From Euglena gracilis (taxonomy: Eukaryota > Euglenida > Euglenophyceae > Euglenales): a stretch of 64,000 bases of DNA. The notes beneath the pieces were generated by a model that saw nothing but the letters and a program-made list of their open reading frames with translations, searched no databases and was not told the DNA's origin. The DNA lies in the NCBI GenBank assembly GCA_039621445.1, contig CP154954.1:2480001-2544000 (forward strand). The letters run 5' to 3'. This document shows positions 35,101 to 44,796 of the stretch, in pieces (the stretch's first letter is position 1; each line of letters opens with the position of its first letter). A program made the translations under genes and the position numbers.

Positions 35101-35142
35101 GAAAAGTGGAGGCCACTCTCCATTTTCTGGGTCGCAAAACTC

Positions 35143-37244
35143 GACAACAGCTGCCGGTGCGGGTGTACGACACTCGCATCCCGAAGGAGTGGCTGCTGCA
35201 GCTGGCAGCCGACCTCCGACGCCTGGACGAGTCCGACCAGGCTTGGGTGGTGGGAGGCGATTTCGCCTCGGGAGCCGACCTGACCGATGCGGACGTCGCG
35301 GCGTGCCCCGACTCGAAGCGATGGTCCGACGAGCCCCGCCATCTGGTGATCCCGCCGCGACCTCACCTGCGGGAGCTGGTCTTGGCCCTGCGGCGGCGCG
35401 CCGAGGTGGAACACCCAGCGTCGCTGATCTCTTTGGCGGTCCTCGTGGATCGCCACCGGTGCCCTGCCGACTTGGACGTGGCCGCCTTGCGTCTCGAGCT
35501 TAGAGAGGCTGCTGCCGCCCTGTTCGACGACCCCCGCTTGCAGGTGGAGGTGGTGGCCTTGGCTGAGCGTGCGCCGGTGCTGCGCATCCCCGCCACGGTG
35601 AAGTGCTTGCCGCCTGAGAAGTGGGAGCCGGGGTTCCTGCCCCGCAGTCAAGTGCTGCTCTTCCTCAACCTGCGGCGCCCCGCGGCTGGAGTGGAGGTGG
35701 CCAACCGCTGGGTGCGGGGGGCACTCCCCGACCCGGAGCCGAGCGGCTTGGAGCTGCTGCGGGTGGAGTTCCAGCTGCCACCGACAGTGCGGCAACGGAA
35801 TGCGGAGCGTGAGCTGCGGCGCGCGCTGGGCAAGCTGGCTGGCGCGGTGGGCGTGGTGTTCGGGGCGGCCCATCGCGTGCAGGGTCTGCAGACCCTACAC
35901 AGTGGCGAGGTCCTCGCCATCCTCGTCGTGCCGCGGGCGGAAGCGCTGCTGTGGATGCGCGGCAGCGGCAGTGGCGGCCTGTTCATTCGGCCGTTCTGGA
36001 CGAAGGAGACGGCACCAGCCTTGCAGCGGGAGCAGTTCAACCTGCTGTACCTGCGAGGCCGGAGGGCGGATGCCGCAGCGCTGTGGGACGCCCTTCACGA
36101 CGTGCCGGGTGTCGTCGGTCTTCTCCCTGCGGAGAAGGACCTCGCGGTGCGGATCAGCGTGCGGGGTGGGGCAGACCCTGCGGTCATCCAGGGGAAGGTC
36201 CGCGCGGTGCTGAACGACCCCAATGCGGCCCTGCGGCAGCCCACGCCTGGGGCGTCGTGGTGGAGGCTGGGCCCCCTGACGGACGCCGACGTCTTCCGAG
36301 TGCGGGAGCTCATCGCGATGGTGGGCTTGGACCCTCTCCGGGGTGAAGTGCGTCTCGGTGCTGCGGGGCCATTCCGCCGGGTGGCCTTCTTCCAAGCGGC
36401 TGGGCAGCCAACGCGGACCTCCCTGGACGATGGTGGCTGGGGGCAGCGGTCCTGCAGTGCGCAGTTGTCTCCGGCCAGTCCTCCACAACGACGCCCGCCG
36501 ACTGCACGTACTCCGTCAACTGCCCGGCCAGCTCCCTCGCAGAGCTCTGCAGCGCCTGGCCTGCCATCCTCGTCGACCTGGGGTGGTGCGCGGAAGATTT
36601 CCGCTCCGCGGCAGGCCCCCGCCACCAACCATCGACAGTCACCACCGTCGCAGCCGTCGCGGGCGCCACGACCGCCGGATCCTGGCCAATCTCCGGCATC
36701 TCTACTGCCAGCACCAGGTTCTCGTGCTGCTCGCCGTGCGGCCAAGAAAGCGTCGGTCACCGAGATCGTCCCCTTCGTGGCTCCGGCTTCCCCCTCGTCA
36801 TCCCCCTTGGATGCTGTGCTGGCAGAGATGCGGGCTCTGCGCCAGGCTATGGAGCGGCAGCAGTGGCAGCTGGAGGAGCTGCGCCGGGAGAACGCCGACC
36901 TGCGGGCCCAGCTCGCGGCGTCGCGACGGGGGCATGCGGTGGGGCACGCCGAGCACTTCCAGCATCAGCCGTACGCCCTCCCGTCTCCTGCTGGTGTCCC
37001 TGTCCCTCATCGGCCGGATGCTGCGGCGCTGTTGAGCCAGGATGAGCGGGTGGCGGCCGAGCTGGCGGCAGCCCCGACAACTCCTCGAGGACAGGTGGTG
37101 CCCTGTGGAGGTGCCCTGCCGATGGAGGGCCCGGAGGAGGACAGCCGCGGTCGCACTCGGGATGCTGGCGAGCTCACCCCGGAGAAGCCGGCGCTGAAGA
37201 AGCCAGTGCGCGCTGCCTCGGAGGGGGCGCGGCGCGATGCCTGA
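35143..37244 (+). CDS. LINE ORF1 protein
   Basis: About 700 residues. The open frame continues upstream to an ATG at 35001, but the first 48 codons lie in host repeat sequence also present at about 8330-8473, so the true start is unknown and may be missing. The N-terminal 440 residues are Arg/Leu/Ala-rich with recognisable strand-helix rhythm and no known domain. A Pro/Ser/Arg-rich linker follows. Near the C-terminus LAEMRALRQAMERQQWQLEE and LRRENADLRAQL form a clear coiled coil, as expected for an ORF1 that assembles into trimers or higher RNA-binding complexes. I see no CCHC knuckle. The stop TGA overlaps the ATG of ORF2 (ATGCCTGA), suggesting translation by reinitiation. Confidence 0.85.
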
Positions 37245-38127
37245 GAACTTGCTGTCGGGGGCTGCTGCCCCCCCTGGAGGAGTCCCGGCCTCGGTGCTGC
37301 GGGTCGGGACCTGGAACATGAGCCACTGGACGGCTGCGAAGGTGTCCATGGTGGCTGCTTTGGTGTCGGCTGACGTGCTGGCGGTGCAGGAGACGCACCT
37401 GGCGCAGGTGCCGCTGCTCTCCGCCCACACGACAGCGGCAAATGCTGGTCTTCATCTGCACCATGGGCGTCCTGTGCAGTCGACCAACCGCTCCGAGCAC
37501 GGGAAGTCTTGCGGCGTGGGCTTCCTCTGGCGCCAGGACATCGCCGTCCTCCCTGCCATGCCGGCCTGCCCCGCATGGCGTCGCCTGCACGCGATGCGAC
37601 GACTGCATGGAGTGCGTCTCGCCCCACGTCCCGGACTGCCGCTGGGGCTGCTCTTGCTGTCCGTCTACGCGCCACTCGCACACCAAGCGGAGCGCCGCCC
37701 CTTCGACCTGGAGTTCGCAGCGCTGGTCTTCGCCCTGGACATGCAGGTGCCCACGCTGCTGCTGGGCGACTTCAATGGGTCCCTGAGCCCGGCAACCGAC
37801 TTCCTCAACTCCGGCCGCCGCCCTCCCTGCAGCCTGCTCGCCGATCTCCTTGGCCCTGGTCGTCCCTGGGTGGATGTCCATCGACTGCTGCTGCCGGCGC
37901 CACTGCCCTTCACGTACCACCAGCCCGGCTCTGGTGGATCGACAATGGCATCACGGATCGATCTGGTCCTGGCCAACATCGCGGCGATGCGGCTGGTTCG
38001 GGAGGCCTCGGTCCTCGAGGGGCTCAATGACGGCGGCCATTGCCCTGTGCTGGTGTCTTTGTCCCTCGACGCGGGCCGCATTGACTGGCAGCCGCCTCGC
38101 CCTCGCCCCCCCGCCGCTGCTCTATGA
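37237..38127 (+). CDS. LINE ORF2, APE endonuclease part
   Basis: Starts at the ATG that overlaps the ORF1 stop. APE-type endonuclease motifs appear in order: RVGTWNMSHW (catalytic Asn), LAVQETHLAQ (metal-binding Glu), LLLGDFNGSL (Asp-x-Asn), ASRIDLVLAN (Asp) and DGGHCPVLV (His, with GGH in place of the usual SDH). The enzyme nicks target DNA to prime reverse transcription. The frame ends at TGA 38125-38127 just after a run of seven C (38106-38112). The neighbouring frame then carries the rest of ORF2, so a one-base indel in that run is the probable cause. The domain itself looks complete. Confidence 0.92.
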   Translation: MPENLLSGAAAPPGGVPASVLRVGTWNMSHWTAAKVSMVAALVSADVLAVQETHLAQVPLLSAHTTAANAGLHLHHGRPVQSTNRSEHGKSCGVGFLWRQDIAVLPAMPACPAWRRLHAMRRLHGVRLAPRPGLPLGLLLLSVYAPLAHQAERRPFDLEFAALVFALDMQVPTLLLGDFNGSLSPATDFLNSGRRPPCSLLADLLGPGRPWVDVHRLLLPAPLPFTYHQPGSGGSTMASRIDLVLANIAAMRLVREASVLEGLNDGGHCPVLVSLSLDAGRIDWQPPRPRPPAAAL

Positions 38128-39320
38128 GGCCTCCTCCGACCTTGCGTCTTCGCCCCAGTGGTCCGACCTCGTGGAGCGCTGGCTGCTCTCCCCGGCTGTC
38201 GTGGCACTCCATCCCCAACCTGACGAGTCGCTCGACTCCCTCGCGGCTGCTCTCCGTGCGGCGCTGGAGCACCTGGTGTCGTTGGCTGGCGGCTGGACTG
38301 TGCGGCCCCGCAAGCGGCGCTTGGCGTACGACTCCAAGGAGGTGCGCTGCCTCCGCGGCCAGCTGGATGTCCTTCACCGCCTGGCTGCGCAGTGCCGCCG
38401 CGCGCTGCTGGATGCCTCGTCCCCCGGCTGCTGGCCACACCACTGGATGGCTCTGCTCGACGACCTGGAGCGCCGTGGGGTGGCCCTGCCGCGGGATGTG
38501 CCGGTGGCTGTGCTGGCAGCGGCAGTGCAGAACGCCATCTCTGCCCGACTCCCAGACCTGCAAGCCCTCCTGCGGCGCCATCGTGCGGAGCGTTGCAAGC
38601 GGTTCAAGGCTGCGCTGCCCCGCTTGTGGAAGGAGGACCTGGGCGTGATCCAACGGTGGCTGCAGACCCCTGGGGTGCCGTGGGGCTCGCGCCCTGTCCT
38701 GGACGCCTTGGGGCAGCAGTGCCTCACCGCGGCGGCTGTGGATGGGGCTGTGCGCGCTTTCTGGGTCGACCAGGTGCTGCGGCAACATGCGGGGCTAGAT
38801 GAAGAGGAGCGCTGGAGGGCGTTCATCGGCTCCCGCTTCGGCACCTACATTCCCGTCACCACATGGCCCTCCTCGCCCTGGACTGCAGCGCGGGTGTCTG
38901 CGGCCCTGCGTTCGATGCGGGAAGGTGCTGCGCCGGGTCTGGCCGGGGTCCCCATCGCGGTGTGGAGGTCACTGCCACCTCCGTGGCCGGAGGCCGTCGC
39001 GCGTCTGCTGACGCTGGTGCAGGCGCAGCAGCGGTGGCCCTCCTGCTGGCTGGACGCGTACGTGGCCATGATCCCCAAGGCGTCCGGCGGTGCGCGCCCA
39101 CAAGACCAACGCCCCATCACCGTCCTCGAGGTCCTGTACCGGCTGTGGGCAAAGGGGATCGTGACCGCGTGGACACCAACTCTGCAGAACGTCTACCTCT
39201 CGGACACCGCCTTCGCTTCCTCGCGGGCCAGCGGGGCACCGGCCTGCTCGGCCCCCCGGCCAGGTGGTGCAGGACATCATGGGGTGGCAGGCGAGGGCGT
39301 AGGTCCAGTACCTGCCTGAA
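38113..39320 (+). CDS. LINE ORF2, linker and N-terminal reverse transcriptase
   Basis: Continues ORF2 in the +1 frame. About 250 residues of helical linker precede RT block 1: AYVAMIPKASGGARPQDQRP then ITVLEVLYRLWAKGI, the conserved IPK...RPI..L...K signature. The expected F-x-x-G-R-G-T block follows at about 39215 but in another frame (FLAGQRGTGLLGP), and QVVQDIMGW lies in the third frame. At least two further indels are therefore needed before the sequence dissolves into G-runs at about 39325. Confidence 0.85.
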
Positions 39321-39324
39321 AGCG

Positions 39325-39741
39325 TGGAGGGGGGAAGGGAGGGGGGGGAGGGGGGGGGGGGGGGGGGGGGGGGAGAGGGGGAGGGGGGGGATGGGGTCGG
39401 AAGGGCAGGGGGGGAAGGGGGAGGGGCGGGGGATGGGGGGGAGGGGGGGGGAAGGGGGGGGAAAGGGGGGGGGGGTGGGGGGGGGGGCGGGGGGGGGGGG
39501 GGGAGAGGAGGGGGGGGGGGAGGGGAGGGGGGGGGGAGGGGGGGGGGTGAGGAGGGTGGGGAGGAGGGGTGGGGGGGTGGAGGGGGGGGAATAAGGGGGG
39601 GGGGTGGGGGGGGGAAAGGAGGGGAGGGGGGGGAAAGGGGGGGGGGGGGGAGGGAGGGGGGGGGGGGAAGGGAGGGAAAGGGGGGGGGGAGGAAGGGGAG
39701 AGGGGGGGGGGGAAGGGGGGGGGGGGGGGGGGGGGGGGGGG

Positions 39742-39787
<46 letters not shown>

Positions 39788-40332
39788 TAGAGGGGGGGGG
39801 GGGGGGGGAGGGGGGGGGGAAGGAGGGGGGGGGGGGGGGGAGGGGGGGGGAGGTGGGGGGGAAAGGGGGGGGGGAGGGGGGGGGGGGGGGGGGAGGGGGG
39901 GGGGAGCGGGGATGGGGGGGGGGGGGAAGGGGAGGGGGTGGGGAACGGGGAGGAGGGGGGGGGGGGGGGGGAGGAAGTGGGGGGGGGGGTGGGGTGAAAG
40001 GGCTGAGGGCGGCAAAGATGGGGGGGGGTAGGGGGCGGGGAGGGAGGGGGTGGAGAAGGAGAAGGGGGGGGGGGAGGGGGGGGGGGGGGGGAGGGGGGTA
40101 GAGGGGGGAGGAGAGACGCTGTGGCGGCTGAAGGCGGGGGGGAGGGGGGGGGGAGGGGGAAGGGAAGAGGGGAGGAGAGAGGGGGAAGGTGACGTGGAAG
40201 GGGGGGGGAGGGGGGGGGGGAGGGGGTCGGGAAAGGGGGAGGGGGGGGAGGGAGGGAAGGGGAGCAAGGGGGGGGTGAGAGGAGGGGGGGGGGGGGAAGG
40301 GGGGGGCGGGGGGAAGGGGAGGGGAGGGGGGG
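39325..40332 (+). other. G-block 1 interrupting reverse transcriptase
   Basis: About 1 kb that is nearly all G with scattered A, few T and very few C. It falls between RT block 2 (GFLAGQRGTG) and the catalytic motif A (VDWRSYDSLPWW), where only a few tens of residues are normally found. Small islands such as GACGCTGTGGCGGCTGAAGG at 40114-40133 look like remnants of normal sequence. This is probably not genuine coding DNA. Confidence 0.9.
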
Positions 40333-41340
40333 GTCGACTGGCGAAGCTACGACAGCTTGCCGTGGTGGGCTGTGTTCCGGGTGCTGCGGCAGGGGCGTGC
40401 CGGAGGACGTGGTGGCCACCTTCGCCGCGTTCTACCGGGACGTGCGCAGGCGGTTCCGCTATGGCACCGTCTTCGGCGAGCCGTGGCAGGCATGCAACGG
40501 CCTCGCGCAGGGCTGCCCGGCAAGCCCCGACTTGCTGAACATCCTGTTCGAGACCTTCCATCGGTGGGCCGCCGCTCAGCGCCTGGGGGTGGAGGTGGCC
40601 GGCTTCCACGTGGCATCCGTCAGCTTCGCCGACGACCTGGTGCTGCTGGCCCCATCCCAACCGGCAGTGGAGGCGCTGATCGCGGCGTACCTGGAGTGGT
40701 GCGCATTGCTGGGCGTGAAGGTCACGAAGGTCCGTCTGGTCCTGGGCGCGGTCGGCGACTCCATCGGCGACTCCTCCGTCCTGACCACGGCCGAGTTCCG
40801 CTTCGTCGGGGTGGAGCTGGGTCTGCCCAACCGGGTGGGGGACTCCGCGCATTGGCTGCCCAGGCTGGACAAGGCGCTGTCCGCGGCTCAACGATTGCGC
40901 TGCCTCCCGCTGCCCGCCGCCCTGAACGCGGTTCTGTGGCGGACGACGGTGCTGCCCAAGGCCCTCTACGGCTGTGAGCTGCGCAACATCACGGCCACAC
41001 AGCTGGCCCCACTGGTGGCTGCGGCAAAGTCTGCTGTGTGCACCAAGCCGCCGCTGGCGCTGAATGCTTGGAACGCACCGGAGGTGGCGCTGGGCTGGCC
41101 GCTGGGGGACTCCGCGCCGCTGCACCCCATGGCCTTCGCCCGCCTGCTCCAACTGCGTTGGCTGCACCTCCTGGCGAACGGCGAGGGCATCGCGAGCATC
41201 ATCCACCGGGCTGTGGCCTGCCCTTCCATGGTGTGGCGCAAGCCCTCACTGGCGCTGCGGCTGCTCTGGCGGCGGTGGGGCTGGTCCATCGAGCGGAACG
41301 CGCAGTGCAGCCGAGTCCGCATCCTGGCGCCTGGGGTTGG
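40333..41340 (+). CDS. LINE ORF2, catalytic core of reverse transcriptase
   Basis: Motif A VDWRSYDSLPWW supplies the first catalytic Asp. After a frame change at a G-run near 40390 the frame continues with GVPEDVV. The B motif follows as GLAQGCPASPDLLN, and motif C is FADDLVLLA at 40625-40651 with the catalytic Asp pair. Thumb-like sequence runs to about 41335 (SIERNAQCSRVRILAPGV). All three catalytic aspartates are present, so the enzyme was functional in the source copy. It ends at the second G-block. Confidence 0.92.
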
Positions 41341-41590
41341 GGAGGGTGGGGGGGGGGGGAGGGGGGGGGGGGGGGGGGGGGAAGGGGGGGGGGGGGGGAG
41401 GGGGGGATGGGGGGGTGGGAAGAAGGCGAGCAGGGGGGGTGGGGGTGCAAGGAGCAGAAGGGGGGAGGGGGGGAGGGGGGTGGGGGGGAGGGGACAGGGG
41501 GGGGGATAGGAGAACTGAAGGGCTGGGGTCGAAGCGAGTGGGGGGGGCGACGGGGAGGAGGAAAGTTGGATACGGGGGGGTGGGGAAGGG
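41341..41590 (+). other. G-block 2
   Basis: About 250 bp of G-runs with scattered A and T between the RT thumb and the RNase H part. Same character and strand as the other two blocks. Confidence 0.9.
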
Positions 41591-41609
41591 GGAGCTCCCG
41601 CAGCCGTCA

Positions 41610-42072
41610 CTGACGGGCGGGTCCCTCTGACCCCGGACGACATCAACGACCCCCATGAGCAGGCGGTGAGGACGGCTGTGCGCTGGAGAGGGGGGAGCCG
41701 CGGTGTGGCGTCAATGGATGGGCGAGGGGGGCCCAGCCCCTCGCAGCAGCACCACTGCGAACTGCTCGCCCTGGAGCTGGCTGAGCTTGCAGCCATCTCA
41801 AGTCCTCACCGACTCGCTGTGCGCGCTGCAGCTCCTCCGTGGCTGGGGCTCGATGTCGGAGACGGGGCGATTATGCTGCCTAGATCGAGTGGAGTGCGTC
41901 GGGTACTGGCAGCAGCCAAGGCGTGCATCCTGCCCGTGGTGCTGGAGAAGGTGCGGGCCCATGACGACCGCGGGCTCCAGAGCGTGGATGCCGAAGGCGG
42001 TGGGCAATGATGCTGCCGGGTCCCTGGCCAAGCAGGGCTGCGGCGGGGACGACGGAAGTCTGTGGGAGGACG
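41610..42072 (+). CDS. LINE ORF2, RNase H domain, frameshifted
   Basis: RNase H motifs are split over two frames: ELLALELAELAA (catalytic Glu) in one, VLTDSLCALQLLRGW (Asp in T-D-S) in the next, VLEKVRAHDDRG (the K-V-x-A-H strand) back in the first, then GNDAAGSLAKQG (final Asp). The first catalytic Asp should lie near SMDGRGG. The domain removes RNA from the RNA/DNA hybrid. Its fragmentation matches indels in short homopolymers. Confidence 0.8.
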
Positions 42073-42075
42073 TCC

Positions 42076-42880
42076 CGATGGGGGGGGCGGCGACCGGGGG
42101 GGGTTGGTGGCGGGGCTCAGCTGAGGGGCGGGGATGGTGGGGGGGGGGGTGGTCCGTGAGAGGGAGAGGGGGGTAGGGGGGGGGGGGGGGGGACGGGGGG
42201 GACACATGGGGGGGAGAGGGGGGGGGAAGGGGAGGAAGGAGTGGGGGGGGGGGGGGGGCAACGGGGAGGGAGAGGAGGGGAGGGGGGGGCATGGGGGGGA
42301 GAGGGGGAGAGGGGGAATGAGCAGGGGGAGGTGGGGGGAAGGGGATGGGGGGGGTGGAGAGAGGGGAGAACGGGGTAGGGGGGGGGTGGGAGAAAAGTGA
42401 GGGGAGACTCATGTGGGGGGAGGAGGGGGGGTGGGGGAAAAAGAGAAATAGAGTTGGGGGGTCGGGGAGGGGGGGGGGGGGGGGTGCGGGTGGGGTGTGG
42501 GGGGGGGGAGCGGGGTGGGGGGTGGGGGGGGGGAGCTGGAGAAGGGGGGAAGCCTGGGGGGGGGGAACGGAGACTGGGGGATGGGGAGGGGGGGCGAAGG
42601 GGGCGGGGGGGAGGCGCGGGGGGGAAGGGGGGGGGGGGCAGGGACAAGGACGAGGGAAAGGGGGGGGGGGGGGGGTTGCCGGGGGGGGGCGTGGGGAGGG
42701 GCGGTGGGGTGGGGAGGGGGGGGGGGAACCTGAGGAAGCGGGGACAGGGAGGGGGGAGGGGGGTAGGGTGGACTGTGGGGAGGGTGGGTGAGGGGGAGGA
42801 GGGGGTGGAAGGAGGGAGGGGATTAGGCAAGATGGGCGGGGGGGGGGATGGAAGTGGGGGAGCATGCGGGAAGGGGGAGC
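42076..42880 (+). other. G-block 3
   Basis: About 800 bp of G-rich sequence with scattered A and T, on the coding strand, between RNase H and the C-terminal domain. Confidence 0.9.
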
Positions 42881-42889
42881 AATCAGCGC

Positions 42890-44658
42890 AGTCGCCCCCG
42901 CTGGACCCTCCTCTTCCCCTGGGCTTGGACTTCGACTGGGCCTCCTCCACCGCCATCTTCCGCCGGCCGGTGGTCCAGCCCGGCGGCTTTGTGCACAAGG
43001 TGGCCCCGCGGGTGATCAAGTGGGTCGCCCGTGTACGTGGTGGCTGTCTCGCTACTCGGGAGCGTCTGGCACGACACGGCATCGGCGGCGTGGTGTCCCC
43101 TGTCTGCCTCTGCTGTGGGGTGGAGGCGGAGGACGACGCCCACGTGCTGGCGGGCTGTCCGGCCACCGGCGCTGCCCCCCCACTCCCGGCCCTGATGGAC
43201 GTGTGGGCGCTGGCCTGTGCCACCTCGAAGCTCGGCGTGCCGCTCCCCCCGCCGACCTGGCTGACGGCACACTGCTTCCCTCTGCTGGCGGCGCTCATCC
43301 CCTCCACTGTGCTGCACCACCACCCCCTTCCCACGGCGGATGCGGCGCGGTTCATGCTGGCGCTGCACATGGCCCTGGCTGAGCGCACGGCTGAACTCCT
43401 CCGCCGTCGCGGTGAGCTCATCGCCACCTCCCCTGTGGTGGCAGCAGCGCCCTCTGACCGACCCCCTGCTGACGACGCGGACCTGTCGACGACACCAGCA
43501 GCAAGCAGTCCCTCCTACGCACTCCCCCCGGGGCTGCGTCTCAGCGTCCCCGAGCTGCGGTCCCTGGAGCTGCGGCAGCGACAGCAGCCCCCTGCTCCGC
43601 CGCCCCCTGCAGGCCCCCCGCGGCCCCCCCCCTGTGGAAGCCCCCGCCGTCGGTGGCTGCAGTCCCGCTTGGTCGTGCTGCTGCGGGAGCATACGGTGGT
43701 CTGCCCTGCCAGCCGCGGCTGCCGGTCGGAGGTTTTTCTGGATCTCTTTGAGGAGTTGGTGGGGGAGCACTACACCACGACACCTGGCTCCTTGCCAGCT
43801 CACCGCCTGTCCGGCTTCGCCAAGGCGTTGGCCAATCTGGTGGGCTCCGCGGACCTGAGCCCCCCCCTCCAGCGGCACTCCTTGGGTGGCGGTCGGTGGC
43901 TGTATAACCGCACCCCCAGCATGCATCGGGATGCGGACCGATGGCGCCAGCGGGCTGATCGCGAACTAGCTGCCCGTCCGGTACCCCGACCAGCGGCAAC
44001 CATTGAGGAGGTGGACGCAGGCCTTGCTGCTTGGCTGCGGTATCACCCCCACCTGCGGGCGGCAGCGGTGGAGCAGGGGTTGCCGAGCAAAGCGCTCCTT
44101 CTGTTGTGGGAGGTGGACAAGGGCATGCCCTTCCCGTCCACCGCGGGCAGCTCGGAGTCCGCGCTGGTCTTGGGCTTCACCCGACGCCTGCGTCGCCAGG
44201 TGGGCCTGGACGATGAGCTGCGGGATTACATGATCCCCCGAGATGTGGTCGGCGCTTTGGGACCGGGCCTGCGGGACAGCCACAACCAGCGCTGGCCGGT
44301 GCAGATCGTGGCGCCCGCCCCCGGGGAGCCAGCTGCCTGGTACGAGCTGTTCCAGCAACGGTGGAAGGAGTATCTGTCGTCTTTGCGCGTCTCGGCGCCG
44401 CCGGAGGAGGCGGATCACCGGCGGGCTCGAGCGGTGGAGGACCTGGCTCCAGTGAAGAGACGGCGGACAGCCCCTCCGGCACGAGCAGCGTCAGCCAAGC
44501 CCCCCGCCCTGCCGAGGTCGTCAACCAGGGCGCGGTCTCCGGACGCCGAGGCGGATGTGCCCCCACCAAAGCGTCAGTCCACCTTGGACTGTTGGCGGCA
44601 ACCTGCGAGGGCACCGCTACCCCGTCATGGGCGAGCGGCTGAGGGTCCACCGACCTGA
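42890..44658 (+). CDS. LINE ORF2 C-terminal region with zinc motif and long extension
   Basis: An uninterrupted frame of about 590 residues. VCLCCGVEAEDDAHVLAGCP (about 43102-43161) is the C-x-x-C...H...C motif that follows RT/RNase H in many LINEs and helps bind template RNA. The remaining 480 residues are unusual: a Pro-rich stretch, then a helical domain (for example TIEEVDAGLAAWLRYHPHL and ESALVLGFTRRLRRQVGL), then a basic tail (VKRRRTA, PPPKRQ) likely to be a nuclear signal, and QSTLDCWRQP near the end. The last resembles a degenerate PCNA-interacting (PIP) box, with Trp where an aromatic pair is usual. I know no family for this extension. Confidence 0.82.
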
Positions 44659-44796
44659 TGGAGGAGGGATGGGGCGCTTGGCATCGTGGTGATCACGGTC
44701 ATCACGGCCTAGACAGCGCCCCGCGGTGAGGTCCCCCTCACCGCTCCGACCGAACCCCCCCCCCACCACCACCACCACCACCACCCACCACCAGCA
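44659..44796 (+). other. LINE 3' region with CAC-repeat tail
   Basis: About 100 bp after the stop, then a (CCA)n/(CAC)n run at 44764-44793. LINEs of several clades end in short tandem repeats instead of poly(A), so I take this as the 3' end. Confidence 0.6.

Larger units (their letters stand above)
26029..35142 (+). repeat. Long direct segmental duplication, copy B
   Basis: Second copy of 1-8473, same orientation, starting about 26 kb downstream. It is longer because of an insertion at about 30620-31238 inside the repeat array. It stops exactly where the LINE sequence begins. The sequence that follows the breakpoint in copy A (from 8474) does not reappear after the LINE, so this is not a simple insertion into an intact copy. 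Confidence 0.95.
35143..44796 (+). mobile_element. LINE (non-LTR) retrotransposon, about 9.65 kb
   Basis: High-GC element with two overlapping frames: ORF1, then ORF2 with APE endonuclease, reverse transcriptase, RNase H and a CCHC-type zinc motif, followed by a short 3' region ending in a CCA/CAC repeat tail. APE plus RNase H is typical of I/R1/Tad/LOA-like clades and of several algal LINE groups; I cannot assign a clade. The start is inferred from the point where similarity to 1-8473 stops. No target-site duplication was found, so the element may be 5'-truncated or the junction may be an assembly join. ORF2 has at least four frame breaks and three G-blocks, so it is dead or badly sequenced. 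Confidence 0.93.

Noticed and set aside
39324-40101. Long Gly-rich frames over the G-blocks
   Set aside because: These are pure composition effect of G-runs, with no conserved residue pattern.
38969-41206. Very long open frame on the minus strand across the LINE and G-block 1
   Set aside because: It is antisense to clear RT motifs, and its middle is a Pro/Ser run produced by the C-runs complementary to the G-block.
44764-44793. CAC repeat as a plain microsatellite
   Set aside because: It lies directly after the LINE 3' region, so I treat it as the element's tail, though a chance microsatellite cannot be excluded.
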